A stretch of DNA of 33,092 nucleotides. Source: SIG565 sp045651765 (GTDB lineage Bacteria; Bacillota; Clostridia; Oscillospirales; Acutalibacteraceae). This document shows positions 1 through 6,653 of the stretch, one piece after another. The position numbers and the translations under genes were made by a program. Position 1 is the first letter of the stretch. Every line of letters begins with the position of its first letter. The notes under the pieces are model-generated. The model had not been told where the DNA came from. It made no database searches and was given only the letters and a program-made list of their open reading frames with translations. Where the stretch lies: assembly GCA_045651765.1 (NCBI GenBank), contig JAZRSY010000020.1, positions 1 through 33,092 of the forward strand, written 5' to 3'.

Positions 1-123
1 AAAATAAGAACGATAAAAGAATTAAAAGATGGCTAATGCTGATTAGCGAACGATATAAAATAGTGGCCGAGAGATTTTTTTCTCCCTGCCGCTATTTCTT
101 TAATGGCTATTTAACTTCAAAGG

Positions 124-504
124 TTAATTAATTTCAGTGCCACCCCATTCAACAACTGTAAATCCGTTTCTATAGGGAGCAAAGAGCTGCTGTTCGGGTA
201 GGTCTACATATTTTTCTGCCGACTGATATGTCATAAACACACGGATTAAGGTGTCGGGAAAGGGACTGATGTTTAGCTTGGCTGCATCAGTATAGATATC
301 CGTTTGGAAAGAGATTATATTATACGGATTGTCTTGCATTAAAGGTAGCCAACAAACTATAAATTCATTTGCTTCACGGCGCGTAAGGCCGAGCTTTTCG
401 AGTGCATCTTCAAGGAATTTTGCTGCGTCTTTGCCCTTAACACAGAAACCTTTTGAGAGGTCATAGTTAGTATTTGTTTCGCCCTCCTTTTCGGTGTAAG
501 ACAT
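124..504 (-). pseudogene. C-terminal remnant of a secreted/lipoprotein-like clostridial protein
   Basis: The 126-residue frame has a well-conserved C-terminal block (WLPLM, NPYNIISFQT, PDTLIRVFM, GFTVVEWGG). I recognise this block as the end of longer (about 250-300 residue) clostridial secreted proteins of unknown function. There is no signal peptide and no ribosome site before the ATG, and the upstream frame stops four codons earlier inside the repeat at 517-720. The first residues (SYTEKEGETNTNYD) look like the middle of the family, where a YLYWEGE-like segment precedes TNTNYD. It is most likely the 3' part of a gene whose 5' part was lost when the neighbouring repeat arrived. Family recall is from memory and the function is unknown. 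Confidence 0.55.
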
Positions 505-516
505 TTTTCGGAAATT

Positions 517-720
517 TCAAAATATCATACTCGAAGAAATGCTGTTGTAAACTCGGTTCACAAGCTGTCTTACCCTCATTCGTATGGGGGCTATTCCTGC
601 CTTAACTTCAAAATTCCGATTTTGAGCTTCGGCTTCCCTACAGGGAATGGCGGCGGACAGACATTTTCCAATAATTCCAAAACTTACACTTCCTCTGTTT
701 TGATGAGGGTAAAAAAACAA
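517..720 (-). repeat. Dispersed repeat, about 200 bp, with a spurious 67-codon frame
   Basis: The segment is open on the minus strand and encodes a peptide containing AEAQNRNFEVKAGIAPIRM and RQLVNRVYN. Peptides of this kind recur as short 'hypothetical proteins' in gut Clostridia, which suggests a dispersed non-coding repeat rather than a protein. It has no ribosome site and lies exactly between the truncated gene at 124-504 and a terminator. The repeat status rests on memory; only one copy is in the window. Confidence 0.45.
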
Positions 721-753
721 CCCTCTTGCTTAAATTTTCTTTAAACAAGAGGG
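711..753 (-). terminator. Rho-independent terminator
   Basis: On the minus strand CCCTCTTGTTTAAA and its complement (one G-U pair) form a stem around GAAAA, followed by TTGTTTTTTT. It lies 30 bases after the YddF-like gene at 783-1163 and should end that transcript. Confidence 0.8.
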
Positions 754-782
754 TGTTATGATATATATTCAGTTTATAGAAA

Positions 783-1163
783 TTATGATATACGAGTTAT
801 AAGTTGGCAGTAAACATATACATTTTGTATTTTTTTAGCCTCCACACCATCATCAGCCTGTATAACGGGCTGGGTTTCAGATGTAGTAGTGTATAATTTA
901 AATACAATTGCCATTTGATTCGGTCTCATATTGCGAATTTTTTTATAGGTAAAGTTTTTACGAGCAATACCAAGATAATCAAACATTATGGTCTCAATAT
1001 CTTGGTTGCTGAAACAACGCAATATATCGTCTTCGTCATACTCTTCCAAAATAACCTTTGCTTCTTCCAGCAACATATTGTGGCATTTGAACGAACCCTC
1101 ATTCAATACGGACATCATACTACTATTGTCAAGCAACAGTAACGGTAAATCTTTATGTTCCAT
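783..1163 (-). CDS. Small element protein, possibly YddF/STIV-B116-like (DUF1874)
   Basis: 126 residues with an ATG preceded by AAAGGAGGA about 8 bases upstream. The order of conserved features resembles the DUF1874 family (YddF of ICEBs1, B116 of archaeal viruses): a short hydrophobic strand ending in LLDNSSMMSVL, an EEAKVILEE helix, a SNQDIETIMFDYLGI segment, then MRPNQMAIVFKL. That family is small, alpha/beta and carried by mobile elements, with no settled function. The match is by eye and the middle is divergent, so the family call is tentative. The gene is monocistronic, with a near-perfect promoter at 1239-1267 and a terminator at 711-753. Confidence 0.45.
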   Translation of the reverse strand: MEHKDLPLLLLDNSSMMSVLNEGSFKCHNMLLEEAKVILEEYDEDDILRCFSNQDIETIMFDYLGIARKNFTYKKIRNMRPNQMAIVFKLYTTTSETQPVIQADDGVEAKKIQNVYVYCQLITRIS

Positions 1164-1238
1164 TCTTAAATCCTCCTTTATCGGTTTTGAATAAATTATT
1201 AAAGTATTTCTTACTTCATTCCAAAATTCTTTATCTTT

Positions 1239-1267
1239 ATTATACTTACAAACTTTGGAATTGTCAA
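1239..1267 (-). promoter_or_regulatory. Sigma-A-type promoter
   Basis: TTGACA (1262-1267) and TATAAT (1239-1244) are separated by exactly 17 bases on the minus strand. It drives the gene at 783-1163, whose start is about 76 bases downstream, leaving a moderate 5' leader. Confidence 0.8.
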
Positions 1268-1375
1268 GTTAAAATGGATTTTACCATATATGGCAGACCG
1301 GATATTTTCACCATATGTGCATACCATTCCAACAAGTTTTCACTATAACTATGGCGAAACCGCCGTAGCTGTGGT

Positions 1376-1846
1376 CTATGGAAATCTAATAATGTTTTTC
1401 TTTTTCTTCTCCGCATAAGTAAATGCTATCTTTGTTCCGCTTTTTCTGCTTTTTGGGGTATAGTCCTCTTTATAGTAAATAATGCAGAATCGACTATTAT
1501 CTATCATCTCACAGTTGCGTTTTACATAACTTGCTTTACCTGCGCCGAGCACCGATTTTGGAAAATAGGTATCCTCATAATTTTCTAACAGGTATGCTTT
1601 ATAGCTTTCATCAATATATGGATATTCCGCCCTCACAAGAATTCTTTTTATGTGAGAGTACTTTTTCTTTATTTCGGTTACTATATCCCAACAAAGATCA
1701 TCAAATTGACTCTTGCTGCCAAAAAGAAAAGTATCAACACTTTCTTCTGTAATTAAGTGTTCGATTCCCACACGTAGTTTTTCCTTTAACTCATCAGTCA
1801 CATTTATTTCCCTGTGACCGATAAAACAACAAATATTCTCTAACAT
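1376..1846 (-). CDS. SLOG-family (YpsA/DUF1273-like) nucleotide-binding protein
   Basis: The N-terminus MLENICCFIGHREI is the hallmark of small SLOG-family proteins found widely in clostridial accessory DNA. It is followed by a Rossmann-like half with FLFGSKSQFDDLCWD, matching the usual 'GGA.GFD' strand-helix, and by a C-terminal part ending in KKNIIRFP. SLOG proteins bind nucleotides or nucleotide-derived ligands; no reaction can be assigned here. I prefer the ATG at 1846 because it places AAAGGTG about 9-11 bases upstream and gives the family N-terminus; starts at 1855 or 1858 overlap the ribosome site. Upstream lies a TATAAT at 1875-1880. No strong terminator follows, only a short hairpin near 1349-1368. 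Confidence 0.75.
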   Translation of the reverse strand: MLENICCFIGHREINVTDELKEKLRVGIEHLITEESVDTFLFGSKSQFDDLCWDIVTEIKKKYSHIKRILVRAEYPYIDESYKAYLLENYEDTYFPKSVLGAGKASYVKRNCEMIDNSRFCIIYYKEDYTPKSRKSGTKIAFTYAEKKKKNIIRFP

Positions 1847-1971
1847 AGCACTCATCACCTTTCAACTTACTTATATTATACAGTTTAACATAACAGTATT
1901 TACATTACAAGTATTGGGTATAAAACCATTAAGTTAAGCGGTAAAATATAGTTAAGAAAGGTGGTGAGGCT

Positions 1972-2283
1972 ATGGATACACATAAGAGGCTTCGTCAGTT
2001 ATTGGATGAGCGTGGATGGACTGAATATCGCCTGTCAAAATAATGCGGGTTATCCGAATCTACTCTTGCTAATATTTTTAGACGAAACACTTTGCCTTCA
2101 ATAAGCACATTAGAAGCAATTTGCACCGGATTCGGCATTACAATATCCCAGTTCTTTGCAGACGGAGATATGGTTGAGATGACACCTGAAATCAAAGAAC
2201 TTTTTGACTCTTGGGTTAGCCTCACAGCCGAGCAGAAAAAGGCAGTTATGCAAATGATCCGCACACTTAATTCTAATAAGTAA
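1972..2283 (+). pseudogene. XRE-family HTH regulator interrupted by an in-frame TAA
   Basis: Read through one stop, this plus-strand frame encodes a 103-residue Cro/CI-type regulator. MDTHKRLRQLLDERGWTEY starts at ATG 1972 with a GGTGGTGAG ribosome site. It is followed by RLSK, a TAA at 2041-2043, then CGLSESTLANIFRRNTLPSI, FGITISQFFADGD and a helical tail to 2283. The HTH helices lie on both sides of the stop, so neither fragment would bind DNA alone. CAA to TAA (Gln to stop) is the simplest change, since the family often has a polar residue there. It is the only plus-strand gene in this element end and has its own terminator. Confidence 0.75.
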
Positions 2284-2286
2284 ATG

Positions 2287-2326
2287 TAAGAGGAAGATGC
2301 ACGAAAGCACCTTCCTCTTATTTTAT
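2287..2326 (+). terminator. Terminator of the XRE pseudogene
   Basis: TAAGAGGAAG pairs with CTTCCTCTTA, with a short inner TGC/GCA pairing, and is followed by TTTTA on the plus strand. It starts 3 bases after the XRE stop codon and also sits at the tail of the convergent RemA-like gene. Confidence 0.7.
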
Positions 2327-2598
2327 TCCTCGTTATCTTCGGTTTCCATATACGCTCTTGCGCGTTTGGATAGTGCTGTCGAGCTTACACTTGAAAGGGT
2401 TATGGAATTATCATCCAAAAGTAGCATTGAACGCACTTCCTTTTCGCCTGTGGCATCTACAACCTGCATAGAGGCCCTGTCCAAGTTGTGCTTTTTCAAG
2501 AATCTACGCACCTTGTCAGCATCAGCTGCGATAATATGTTTTATTTTATCAACGTTTGTAAAATTTTTATTTCCAATATTAATAAACTTCTCACTCAT
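2323..2598 (-). CDS. RemA/RemB-like DUF370 protein
   Basis: 91 residues matching the DUF370 pattern: KFINIGNKNF at the start (RemA: FVNIGFGN), a helix with VRRFLKKHNLD, then VVDATGEKEVRSMLLLDDNS and ITLSSVSSTALSKRAR (RemA: IDATYGRRTRAVI, ILSA). RemA is a DNA-binding activator of matrix and osmoprotection genes in Bacillus; copies on mobile elements are of unknown role. The strand-turn-strand block is clear but the GRRTR motif is altered to GEKEVR, so DNA binding may differ. The ATG at 2598 has GAGAGG about 9 bases upstream and overlaps the stop of the upstream gene by 8 bases, so it is translated from the same operon. Confidence 0.7.
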   Translation of the reverse strand: MSEKFINIGNKNFTNVDKIKHIIAADADKVRRFLKKHNLDRASMQVVDATGEKEVRSMLLLDDNSITLSSVSSTALSKRARAYMETEDNEE

Positions 2599-3442
2599 AG
2601 TCAAATTCCTCTCTTTCTATAATTGGAATATTTCGGATCGGCTCTTCATATTCCATATCAAACACATACGACCATCTGTTTTTCTTAATATCAATAATGC
2701 TTGCAAGGTAAACAGTCTTATCAAGTTGACATAAGCGTTCACGCCCAATGCTCATTATCCATTTATCAATTTGCGGCTTTAGTATATTTGTAATCGCTTC
2801 AAAGCTTCGACCAATAAAAATAATTCTATCTGTTATAGTGGCTAATTTTGAGCATTTATCGTTAAAGTCTATTTGCTTGTGGTTGCCGCACTCAACCTCA
2901 AAATAGTCTGTTTCATCTGAAAAAGTAGCTATAATATCGGGTATAACAGAGCGACCGTTTTCAAGCTTTATAAAGTTATCTCTGCGGCCTGTTGTTACAG
3001 AATTATAAAATTCCAATTGCTTTATAAGTATAGAGGCATCCTTTATCATATATCCGTGTTGCAGGCTTGCATGTTCTTTTATAATCATATCCGCCTCAGA
3101 TATAGGAACTTTTTTCCTGAAATGCAACATATAAAGTATACGACCGATTTCGGTTATCACAAGGACATTAAACTGACGGTAGCCGGTATCTACTCTTTTT
3201 ACTTCAAACAAACGTAAAGTCACTAAATGCTTTATATAGCGCCACGCCGCATCATCGCTTACTATGTCCTTCAACTCCAAAATTATTTTATCAATAATAG
3301 CTTGCTTTGCTTTCTTTTCTTCGGATATACCTTGAGAAACTATAACCTCAAAAGCCAGCCAATGCATCGGCTTCATCAGTTTTTTTATATCGTCAAAGTT
3401 ACCTTCGTTCATTTGTGGGGTTTCATTATAATTTTCACTCAT
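2591..3442 (-). CDS. Winged-helix plus possible PD-(D/E)XK nuclease-fold protein
   Basis: 283 residues. The N-terminal half (about 20-130) looks like a winged helix (AWRYIKHLVTLRLFEVKRV, then FNVLVITEIGRILYML). The second half has IPDIIATFSDETDYFEVECG followed by a KCSKL helix and RIIFIG. That order (PD, then ExE, then a basic helix) resembles degenerate restriction-endonuclease folds, as in replication-relaxation proteins of conjugative elements. The classical catalytic Lys is not obvious, so activity is doubtful. The ATG at 3442 has AAAGGAGAAAG upstream and overlaps the preceding stop (ATGAGTGA). Operon order is RHH-like 1, RHH-like 2, this gene, RemA-like. Function is inferred only. Confidence 0.4.
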   Translation of the reverse strand: MSENYNETPQMNEGNFDDIKKLMKPMHWLAFEVIVSQGISEEKKAKQAIIDKIILELKDIVSDDAAWRYIKHLVTLRLFEVKRVDTGYRQFNVLVITEIGRILYMLHFRKKVPISEADMIIKEHASLQHGYMIKDASILIKQLEFYNSVTTGRRDNFIKLENGRSVIPDIIATFSDETDYFEVECGNHKQIDFNDKCSKLATITDRIIFIGRSFEAITNILKPQIDKWIMSIGRERLCQLDKTVYLASIIDIKKNRWSYVFDMEYEEPIRNIPIIEREEFDYE

Positions 3443-4097
3443 ATTCTTTCTCCTTTTCTTTCATCCGAGTTATTATAGTTTCAAATTCTTCATCGGGAAT
3501 ACCGAGTTGCAATAGTTTAAAAATCTTATCAAACTCCAAAAGAAATTCTATATCGGCAATCTTTTCTATATTAAGATTTTGAAGAATACAGTCGCACTTT
3601 TCTTCATCATCCCAACTATAACAATCCAAAATATTATTAAAAATTTCATTTATCAACTTACCGCATATAGATTTAATTCTCCTGTTTTTATCGTGCTCAC
3701 CGACAAACAAATCCGCATTTTTGATCAATGCCTCTTTAAATTCCTCTATCTTTGTCGCCAATAATTCGGCGGGTATACTCACTTCGGTAGGTGGCAATTC
3801 TTTATTGTTGCGTATATGCTTTCGGATAATCTTCTTGACGCTTTCCATTACTTCGCCTTTCGGCAAGTTGCTTACAAAACGAGCAACTTTTTCGTCAGTA
3901 ACTCGGATAACGCAACTTAACGGTTTACTATTTTCTATTGACGAAAATTCAAACGTAATCGCCGCAATCTCGCCCTTGCTCTCCGCCAAGAGAATTTCGT
4001 TCACGGTTTTATTAAGTGTACGATGGGGCAAAGAGGCCTTCCAACCACGAAGATCCACATCCTCAGTTTTAATAATTAAATGAATTGTATTCGGCAT
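3435..4097 (-). CDS. Ribbon-helix-helix-like element protein, paralogue 2
   Basis: 220 residues of no family I can name. It is a diverged paralogue of the upstream gene (4100-4591). Both have, in order, a strand plus RTLNKTVNEIL / GERKEIVSRIL helix, an AITFEF / LTIPMEF strand, an IRVTDEKVARFV / IDISDNLVAKCE helix, a PKGEVMESVKKIIRKHI / TKGKFSVCIKNEIRRCI helix, and a TEVSIPAELLATKIEEF / KVIRIPKSKVREKIKGT segment. The LPKGE...KKII pattern resembles ribbon-helix-helix proteins such as ParR or CopG. An extra C-terminal 75 residues contain an acidic Cys-rich stretch (DDEEKCDC). I chose the second ATG (4097) because GAAGGAGA would touch the first. Confidence 0.45.
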   Translation of the reverse strand: MPNTIHLIIKTEDVDLRGWKASLPHRTLNKTVNEILLAESKGEIAAITFEFSSIENSKPLSCVIRVTDEKVARFVSNLPKGEVMESVKKIIRKHIRNNKELPPTEVSIPAELLATKIEEFKEALIKNADLFVGEHDKNRRIKSICGKLINEIFNNILDCYSWDDEEKCDCILQNLNIEKIADIEFLLEFDKIFKLLQLGIPDEEFETIITRMKEKEKEYE

Positions 4098-4099
4098 TT

Positions 4100-4591
4100 T
4101 CATTCTCCTTCTTTTGCACAGTTTCTAACATCCTGAGCAAGAACATCCAATGACTTTAAAATAATTTTAATCATAATTTTATTTTTCTCCGGATGTTCCG
4201 CAAGGGACTCTTCTTTTTTGTTAATGAATTCAAGCGTACCTTTGATTTTCTCACGAACCTTTGATTTCGGGATTCGGATAACCTTTGGTATTGTAAGATT
4301 TTTATTGATGCATCTTCTAATTTCGTTTTTAATACAAACGGAAAACTTACCCTTCGTAAACCCGAGCCGTTCTTCGCATTTCGCGACCAGATTATCGGAA
4401 ATATCAATTTTTATATGACGCTCACCATCGAAAGATTTAATGACGAACTCCATTGGAATAGTTAATACCCTGCCCCTAAGAGCACTGCTTAAAATTCGCG
4501 ACACGATTTCCTTGCGCTCGCCTTTTGGAATCGTGTTTAAGAAGCAATAAATATCTGCATCCTGATTTTTTAGAACAATATGTTTTTTCAT
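4100..4591 (-). CDS. Ribbon-helix-helix-like element protein, paralogue 1
   Basis: 163 basic residues starting MKKHIVLKNQDADIYCFL. It contains two similar strand-helix-helix units (around LNTIPKGERKEIVSRIL and LGFTKGKFSVCIKNEIRRC), as in the next gene. The 'LPKGxRxxxI' spacing is typical of RHH DNA-binding proteins (CopG, ParR), so a DNA-binding or partition role is possible but unproven. There is no actin-like or ParA partner nearby. It is the first full gene of the operon, with GTGAGGT 9 bases upstream, and its ATG overlaps the stop of a 15-codon leader ORF (ATGA arrangement). Both paralogues end in acidic or charged helices. Confidence 0.45.
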   Translation of the reverse strand: MKKHIVLKNQDADIYCFLNTIPKGERKEIVSRILSSALRGRVLTIPMEFVIKSFDGERHIKIDISDNLVAKCEERLGFTKGKFSVCIKNEIRRCINKNLTIPKVIRIPKSKVREKIKGTLEFINKKEESLAEHPEKNKIMIKIILKSLDVLAQDVRNCAKEGE

Positions 4592-4635
4592 TGTGTTTTT
4601 ACCTCACTTTTTTTAGTTTTATAAATTTTATTCAT
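4588..4635 (-). CDS. 15-codon leader ORF with perfect ribosome site
   Basis: ATG at 4633-4635 follows GGAGGT at 8 bases and encodes MNKIYKTKKSEVKTQ. The TGA stop shares bases with the ATG of the RHH-like gene. A short Lys-rich peptide with the best ribosome site in the operon, ending in a start-stop overlap, suggests translational coupling or a leader peptide. It could also be chance in an AT-rich leader. No attenuator hairpin is visible between it and the gene. Confidence 0.4.
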   Translation of the reverse strand: MNKIYKTKKSEVKTQ

Positions 4636-4673
4636 TATTTTTGACCTCCTTTTTTTATTTTGAGCGCACCTAA

Positions 4674-4703
4674 TGTATAGGGAATGTAAATATCTCGTTT
4701 CAA
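4674..4703 (-). promoter_or_regulatory. Probable sigma-A promoter of the element operon
   Basis: TTGAAA (4698-4703) and TATACA (4674-4679) are 18 bases apart on the minus strand, about 40 bases before the leader ORF. It would drive leader, RHH-like pair, winged-helix/nuclease-like and RemA-like genes. Confidence 0.5.
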
Positions 4704-4793
4704 GAAAACAATAACAAAATAAATTTTTGTTAGAAAAAATAACAAAAATCACACTTAATTTTTGTAGGACTATACAAATTTTAAGTTTTTGCA

Positions 4794-4827
4794 TAAAAAA
4801 ACAGCACCTATCCGAAGATAAGTGCTG
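4794..4827 (-). terminator. Terminator of the transglutaminase operon
   Basis: CAGCACTTATC and GATAGGTGCTG (one G-U pair) close on a TTCG tetraloop and are followed by TTTTTTT on the minus strand, 15 bases after the stop of the gene at 4842. Confidence 0.85.
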
Positions 4828-4841
4828 AAATTTTTAAAAAT

Positions 4842-5723
4842 TCAATACACACATGTGATAATAAATACTTCATCTGTAGCAAAAGTATTATCACCAAGAT
4901 TGAGAAAGCCGTAAAGCTTTTCTTGCTTTTGAATTTTAACTATATCAAGGGTGACGTCTACATTCCACCAGTAGCCGTTAAAGTAGACTCTATTCCAAGT
5001 ATGATGATAGTTTACATCATCAATTTTTGTTCCGTCAACAACGTAGCAAGGGATGCTATGACTTCGGCAGAGGGCGGCGAACAGATGAGCAAAATCATAA
5101 CAAACACCTTTTTGATTGATTAGAGTTTTGTGCACATTAAAATACTGGACAACCGGTTCATATTCATAGTCATACTCAAAATTATGTATCATCCATTCAT
5201 ATATTGCTTTTACCTTTTCTTCATCAGTATTGCAGTCGGCACAAATTTCGTCAGCAAGTTCTACTGTCTTTAAATCCCACAAGGTTGCCTGACCATTGGT
5301 AAGAGAAACATCATTCTGTTTGTAGACGAAAAGATAAGCAGTGAAAAGTAAAACCGTAATTACTGCAGATACCAATAATACATAAATTTTCGTCAATAAT
5401 TTATCTTTGCGAGTAGTGCTGGCGAAAGCAATAAAATAGATAAGAACAATACCAAGCGATATAATTGTTAAAATGGAAAATACTCTGCGGCAATACACGG
5501 CATAAGCAAAGTTTATACAAGCAATGAGAACCAGCGAAATAAAAACCGTTGTTTTCATTGCTTTTGTTTTTATCTCGACCATCAAAAATAATGTTGGCAA
5601 AGCCGATAACAAATAAAATATTTGTAACGTGGGAGAGAGCAAAAGAAAATCCTTTAAATAAATCCCTAAAGCGAAATTGTATCCGAAAGAGATACCGAAA
5701 AAAATCCATCTTGCATATTTCAT
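4842..5723 (-). CDS. Membrane-anchored transglutaminase-like protein
   Basis: 293 residues. The N-terminal 135 residues hold about five hydrophobic segments and the rest is a transglutaminase-like domain (PF01841 type). The Cys-His-Asp triad is visible: C208 in QKGVCYDFAHLFAALC, H241 in YHHTWNRVYFNGYWWNVDVT, and D256. The domain should face outside the membrane or sit in a large loop. Such proteins act as cysteine proteases or cross-linking enzymes; the substrate is unknown. The ATG has GGAGGT upstream and overlaps the stop of the preceding gene by four bases (ATGA), so the pair is co-translated. The last 20 residues (after about 270) lack an obvious domain. Confidence 0.75.
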   Translation of the reverse strand: MKYARWIFFGISFGYNFALGIYLKDFLLLSPTLQIFYLLSALPTLFLMVEIKTKAMKTTVFISLVLIACINFAYAVYCRRVFSILTIISLGIVLIYFIAFASTTRKDKLLTKIYVLLVSAVITVLLFTAYLFVYKQNDVSLTNGQATLWDLKTVELADEICADCNTDEEKVKAIYEWMIHNFEYDYEYEPVVQYFNVHKTLINQKGVCYDFAHLFAALCRSHSIPCYVVDGTKIDDVNYHHTWNRVYFNGYWWNVDVTLDIVKIQKQEKLYGFLNLGDNTFATDEVFIITCVY

Positions 5724-6301
5724 TTATAGTACCTCCATTTCGGAGTTACCATCGCTTCAAAATCAAGGTCGGTGGAAACTATCACTTTAAACTTTTGCTT
5801 TACACGCTCTTTTGGATTTGGTTTCGGAACGGGTAGGTCAAGAGTCTTTAGAAGATTATGCCAACTTGTAACATTGTAATAGGGTGCCAATCCCCTCCAA
5901 CTGATTACACCTTTTTGTCTACGGTGATCAAAATCATCGCTGCTTGACGGATGAAGTCTCAGATACTCTTCAACAAATGCATTGGTGTGTTTTTCCTTGC
6001 GTTCTTCATATGTAATTTTGGGTACGGGATAATTTTCCTGTAGCCACTGGGACAAGTTCACCTTGTACCTGTGTTTAAAAACGGGATGCGGCGGCATACC
6101 TTTTTTCTTAAAATCGGTAGTCGTGGGGTAACGTCCCTCGTCCTCTCTGAACTGTTCAATTCTGTCACGAATTGTTTTGTCAGTCCAGTTGGTCAGCGGC
6201 ATATCCTCTAAAATGTCGCTGAGTTTCTCGCAAATCTCGGTGTTCTTTTTGTCTCGTGAGAGTTGCGAAATTGCCTGTAGTAATGCGGTTTTTCTGGTCA
6301 T
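5720..6301 (-). CDS. Element protein with two homing-endonuclease-associated-type repeats
   Basis: 193 residues. I do not know a named family, though similar proteins occur in clostridial integrative elements. Two units look alike: IRDRIEQFREDEGRYPTTTD ... YKVNLSQWL and AFVEEYLRLHPSSSDDF ... YYNVTSWHNLLKTLDL. Each is a helix, a 'xxPT/SxxDF' turn, a spacer and an aromatic 'xxxxW' helix. This resembles the HNH-associated repeat (HNHR), a small DNA-binding unit, but no nuclease domain is present. The ATG at 6301 has AAAGGA about 11 bases upstream. The gene begins about 35 bases inside the sigG junction, so it is the terminal gene of the element and might bind the attachment site; that is inference. 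Confidence 0.45.
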   Translation of the reverse strand: MTRKTALLQAISQLSRDKKNTEICEKLSDILEDMPLTNWTDKTIRDRIEQFREDEGRYPTTTDFKKKGMPPHPVFKHRYKVNLSQWLQENYPVPKITYEERKEKHTNAFVEEYLRLHPSSSDDFDHRRQKGVISWRGLAPYYNVTSWHNLLKTLDLPVPKPNPKERVKQKFKVIVSTDLDFEAMVTPKWRYYK

Positions 6302-6632
6302 AGCTTTCAAAATCCTTTCGTGGATTTCGACACTCTATAACCATTGGAACGGCATAGGTGGAAAACCTAACATTATGGTTTAAATCGAAATTATCAATGG
6401 CTTTTATAAGCCCAATGCAACCCACTTGAAAAAGGTCGTCTACATTTTCACCCCTATTTAAAAAGCGTTGTATAACACTTAAAACCAACCTTAAATTACC
6501 GTTTATAAGTTCTTCCCTAGCAGAATCATTTCCGTTTTTAATGGCGCGCAAAAGTTCTTCTTTTTGACTTTCTTTAAGAACAGGCAGTTTTGAAGTATCT
6601 ACACCACAAATTTCAACCTTGCATTTATACAT
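6180..6632 (-). pseudogene. sigG: 5' part of sigG (sporulation sigma-G), interrupted after about codon 99
   Basis: The N-terminus MYKCKVEICGVDTSKLPVLK is diagnostic of sigma-G. It continues through region 2 (NGNLRLVLSVIQRF, VDDLFQVGCIGLIKAIDNFD, FSTYAVPMVI). Family proteins (about 260 residues) then continue with GEIRRxLRD; here the frame instead runs into 51 unrelated residues and stops at 6180. Region 2.4 and all of regions 3 and 4 are absent, so the product cannot recognise -10 or -35 elements. The ATG has GGAGGGG 5-6 bases upstream. The gene stands alone between a terminator (6690-6720) and the element, behind a sigma-F-type promoter. Excision of the element could restore it; alternatively the gene is permanently dead. 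Confidence 0.9.
6316..6350. other. Putative attachment junction (element/sigG)
   Basis: Conserved sigG codons end near ATGGTTATAG (minus strand, ending about 6335). The sequence after it no longer encodes GEIRR. The crossover must lie in or beside this stretch, within the codons for sigma region 2.3-2.4. The exact core cannot be placed without the other end. Confidence 0.55.
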
Positions 6633-6653
6633 ATTACCCCTCCGTTATGTATA

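Larger units (their letters stand above)
1..6335. mobile_element. Right end of an integrated element interrupting sigG (partial)
   Basis: The stretch from the left edge to about 6335 is accessory DNA joined to the 5' part of sigG. At about 6335/6336 the SigG reading frame changes from conserved residues (FSTYAVPMVI) to an unrelated tail. Everything to the left is mobile-element-like: XRE regulator, RemA-like and YddF-like proteins, RHH-like paralogues, a dispersed repeat and decayed genes. No integrase or conjugation gene is visible, so the element's class is unknown, and the other end should carry the rest of sigG. Seen: the frame junction and gene content. Inferred: that it is one element and that the missing sigG part lies beyond the left edge. 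Confidence 0.65.

Noticed and set aside
1..123. Hairpin AAATAGTGGC/GCCGCTATTT as terminator of the truncated gene
   Set aside because: Stem has weak pairs and there is no T tract on the minus strand; left unassigned.
517..720. 67-codon minus-strand frame as a protein gene
   Set aside because: No ribosome site, repeat-like peptide known as a spurious translation; reported as a repeat.
4588..4794. Long 68-codon frame upstream of the RHH-like gene
   Set aside because: It runs through the promoter and ribosome site; only the last 15 codons with their own ribosome site are kept.
6180..6335. 51-residue tail of the SigG frame as a real domain
   Set aside because: It overlaps the start of the repeat protein in another frame and has low-complexity, unrelated sequence; a by-product of the junction.
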